Shown: one piece after another, positions 12,499 through 13,338 of the stretch
Numbering within the stretch: position 1 is the first letter of the stretch
Layout of the letters: every line of letters starts with the position of its first letter
NCBI GenBank assembly: GCA_017619255.1
Contig: JAFZSS010000233.1
Span: 1 to 13,338, forward strand
Reading direction: 5' to 3'
Length of the DNA stretch: 13,338 nucleotides
DNA from: Muribaculaceae bacterium
Lineage (GTDB): Bacteria > Bacteroidota > Bacteroidia > Bacteroidales > Muribaculaceae
Notes under the pieces: generated by a model
What the model was told of the DNA's origin: nothing
Databases searched by the model: none
What the model saw: only the letters and a program-made list of their open reading frames with translations
Position numbers and translations under genes: made by a program

Positions 12499-13338
12499 TT
12501 ACTCGGCCTTGCCGTCGCTGCCCAGCACCTCAATGATTTTATGCTTGTACAGCTTGACCATCTCGTCGCGGGCGGGACCGCAGTACTTGCGGGGATCAAA
12601 CTCACCGGGCTTCTCGGCCAGCACCTTGCGCACGGCAGCGGTGAATGCCAAGCGGCTGTCGCTGTCGATGTTGATCTTGCAAACGGCGCTCTTGGCGGCC
12701 AGACGCAACTGCTCCTCGGGGATACCTACGGCATCGGGCATATTGCCGCCGTTGCTGTTGATGATGTCAACATACTCCTGGGGAACGCTCGACGAACCGT
12801 GCAGCACGATGGGGAAGCCGGGCAATTTCTTCTCGATCTCCTTGAGCACATCAAATGCCAGGGGAGGAGGAACGAGCTTGCCGGTCTGCGGGTCACGGGT
12901 GCACTGCTCGGGTTTGAACTTATAAGCGCCATGGCTGGTGCCGATGCTGATGGCCAGCGAGTCGCAACCGGTGCGGGTGGCGAAGTCAATCACCTCCTCG
13001 GGCTTGGTGTAGTGCGATTCCTCGGCAACTACATCATCCTCCACGCCAGCGAGCACGCCGAGCTCTGCCTCGACGGTCACATCAAACTGGTGGGCATACT
13101 CCACAACCTGCTTGGTCAGGGCGATGTTCTCCTCGTAGGGGAGCGACGAGCCGTCGATCATCACCGACGAGAAACCAAAGTCCACGCAGGACTTGCACAG
13201 CTCAAAGGTGTCGCCATGGTCCAGATGGAGGCAAATCTGGGGATGCTCCCAGCCCAACTCCTTGGCATACTCCACAGCACCCTCGGCCATGTAACGCAGC
13301 AGCGTCTGGTTGGCATACTTGCGGGCACCGCTCGATAC
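12499..13338 (-). CDS. fba: Class II fructose-bisphosphate aldolase (N-terminus off window)
   Basis: The frame is open from the right edge to the TAA at 12499-12501, giving 279 C-terminal residues of an enzyme of about 330. It carries out the zinc-dependent, reversible cleavage of fructose-1,6-bisphosphate to DHAP and glyceraldehyde-3-phosphate in glycolysis. The visible part includes HLDHGD (zinc ligand and catalytic Asp), VMIDGS, VEAELG, IGTSHGAYKF and LHGSSSVP (zinc histidines), and INIDSD (phosphate binding), and ends LGSDGKAE. The sequence before the Met at 13290 (GARKYANQTLLRY) continues the family alignment, so that Met is internal and not the start. Promoter and N-terminus lie to the right of the window. 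A 30-bp palindrome downstream probably ends transcription. Confidence 0.95.
   Translation of the reverse strand, partial: VSSGARKYANQTLLRYMAEGAVEYAKELGWEHPQICLHLDHGDTFELCKSCVDFGFSSVMIDGSSLPYEENIALTKQVVEYAHQFDVTVEAELGVLAGVEDDVVAEESHYTKPEEVIDFATRTGCDSLAISIGTSHGAYKFKPEQCTRDPQTGKLVPPPLAFDVLKEIEKKLPGFPIVLHGSSSVPQEYVDIINSNGGNMPDAVGIPEEQLRLAAKSAVCKINIDSDSRLAFTAAVRKVLAEKPGEFDPRKYCGPARDEMVKLYKHKIIEVLGSDGKAE

Overview
The window looks like a chromosomal segment from a gut-type Bacteroidales bacterium, probably Prevotellaceae or Muribaculaceae. Family placement is an inference. The grounds are three sites matching the Bacteroidetes sigma-ABfr promoter pattern TTTG-N19/20-TAnnTTTG (one with a single -33 mismatch), A/T-rich leaders without clear Shine-Dalgarno sequences, C-terminal two-repeat dockerin modules of the GDVNGDGEVNIADVNA type, and a streptopain-family (C10) protease. 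No mobile element, phage gene or CRISPR array was seen.

Left part (1-7775, + strand): four genes encode products that end in almost the same dockerin type I module. The first is cut by the left edge and is a tandem paralogue of the second, a secreted protein of unrecognised fold. The second overlaps by ATGA a phosphodiester glycosidase (NAGPA/DUF2233) with Ig-like and beta-sandwich C-terminal regions. After a cutC gene, which lacks the module, comes a large secreted C10 cysteine protease with the same tag. These four proteins may be delivered to, or assembled at, one surface or periplasmic site, but no cohesin partner is visible here.

Right part (7851-13338, - strand): housekeeping genes run leftward. 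They are fba (class II fructose-bisphosphate aldolase, cut by the right edge), tRNA-Pro(GGG) with its own promoter and intrinsic terminator, a secreted GH53 endo-galactanase, then xth (exonuclease III), an AI-2E/PerM-family membrane protein and miaA. The last three are closely spaced and probably share the promoter at 10811-10841. A two-way hairpin terminator at 7800-7827 separates the convergent protease and miaA genes.

The gaps between genes are rich in unexplained structure: a 51-nt hairpin (412-462), an inverted heptamer repeat before cutC (4275-4339), a perfect 18-bp dyad overlapping the protease promoter (5111-5152), a heptamer array (8748-8768), a nonamer array (9976-10020), a 141-bp nested palindrome (10895-11035) and a perfect 30-bp palindrome (12436-12465). 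Together with the dockerin-tagged gene set, these are the most interesting parts of the window.
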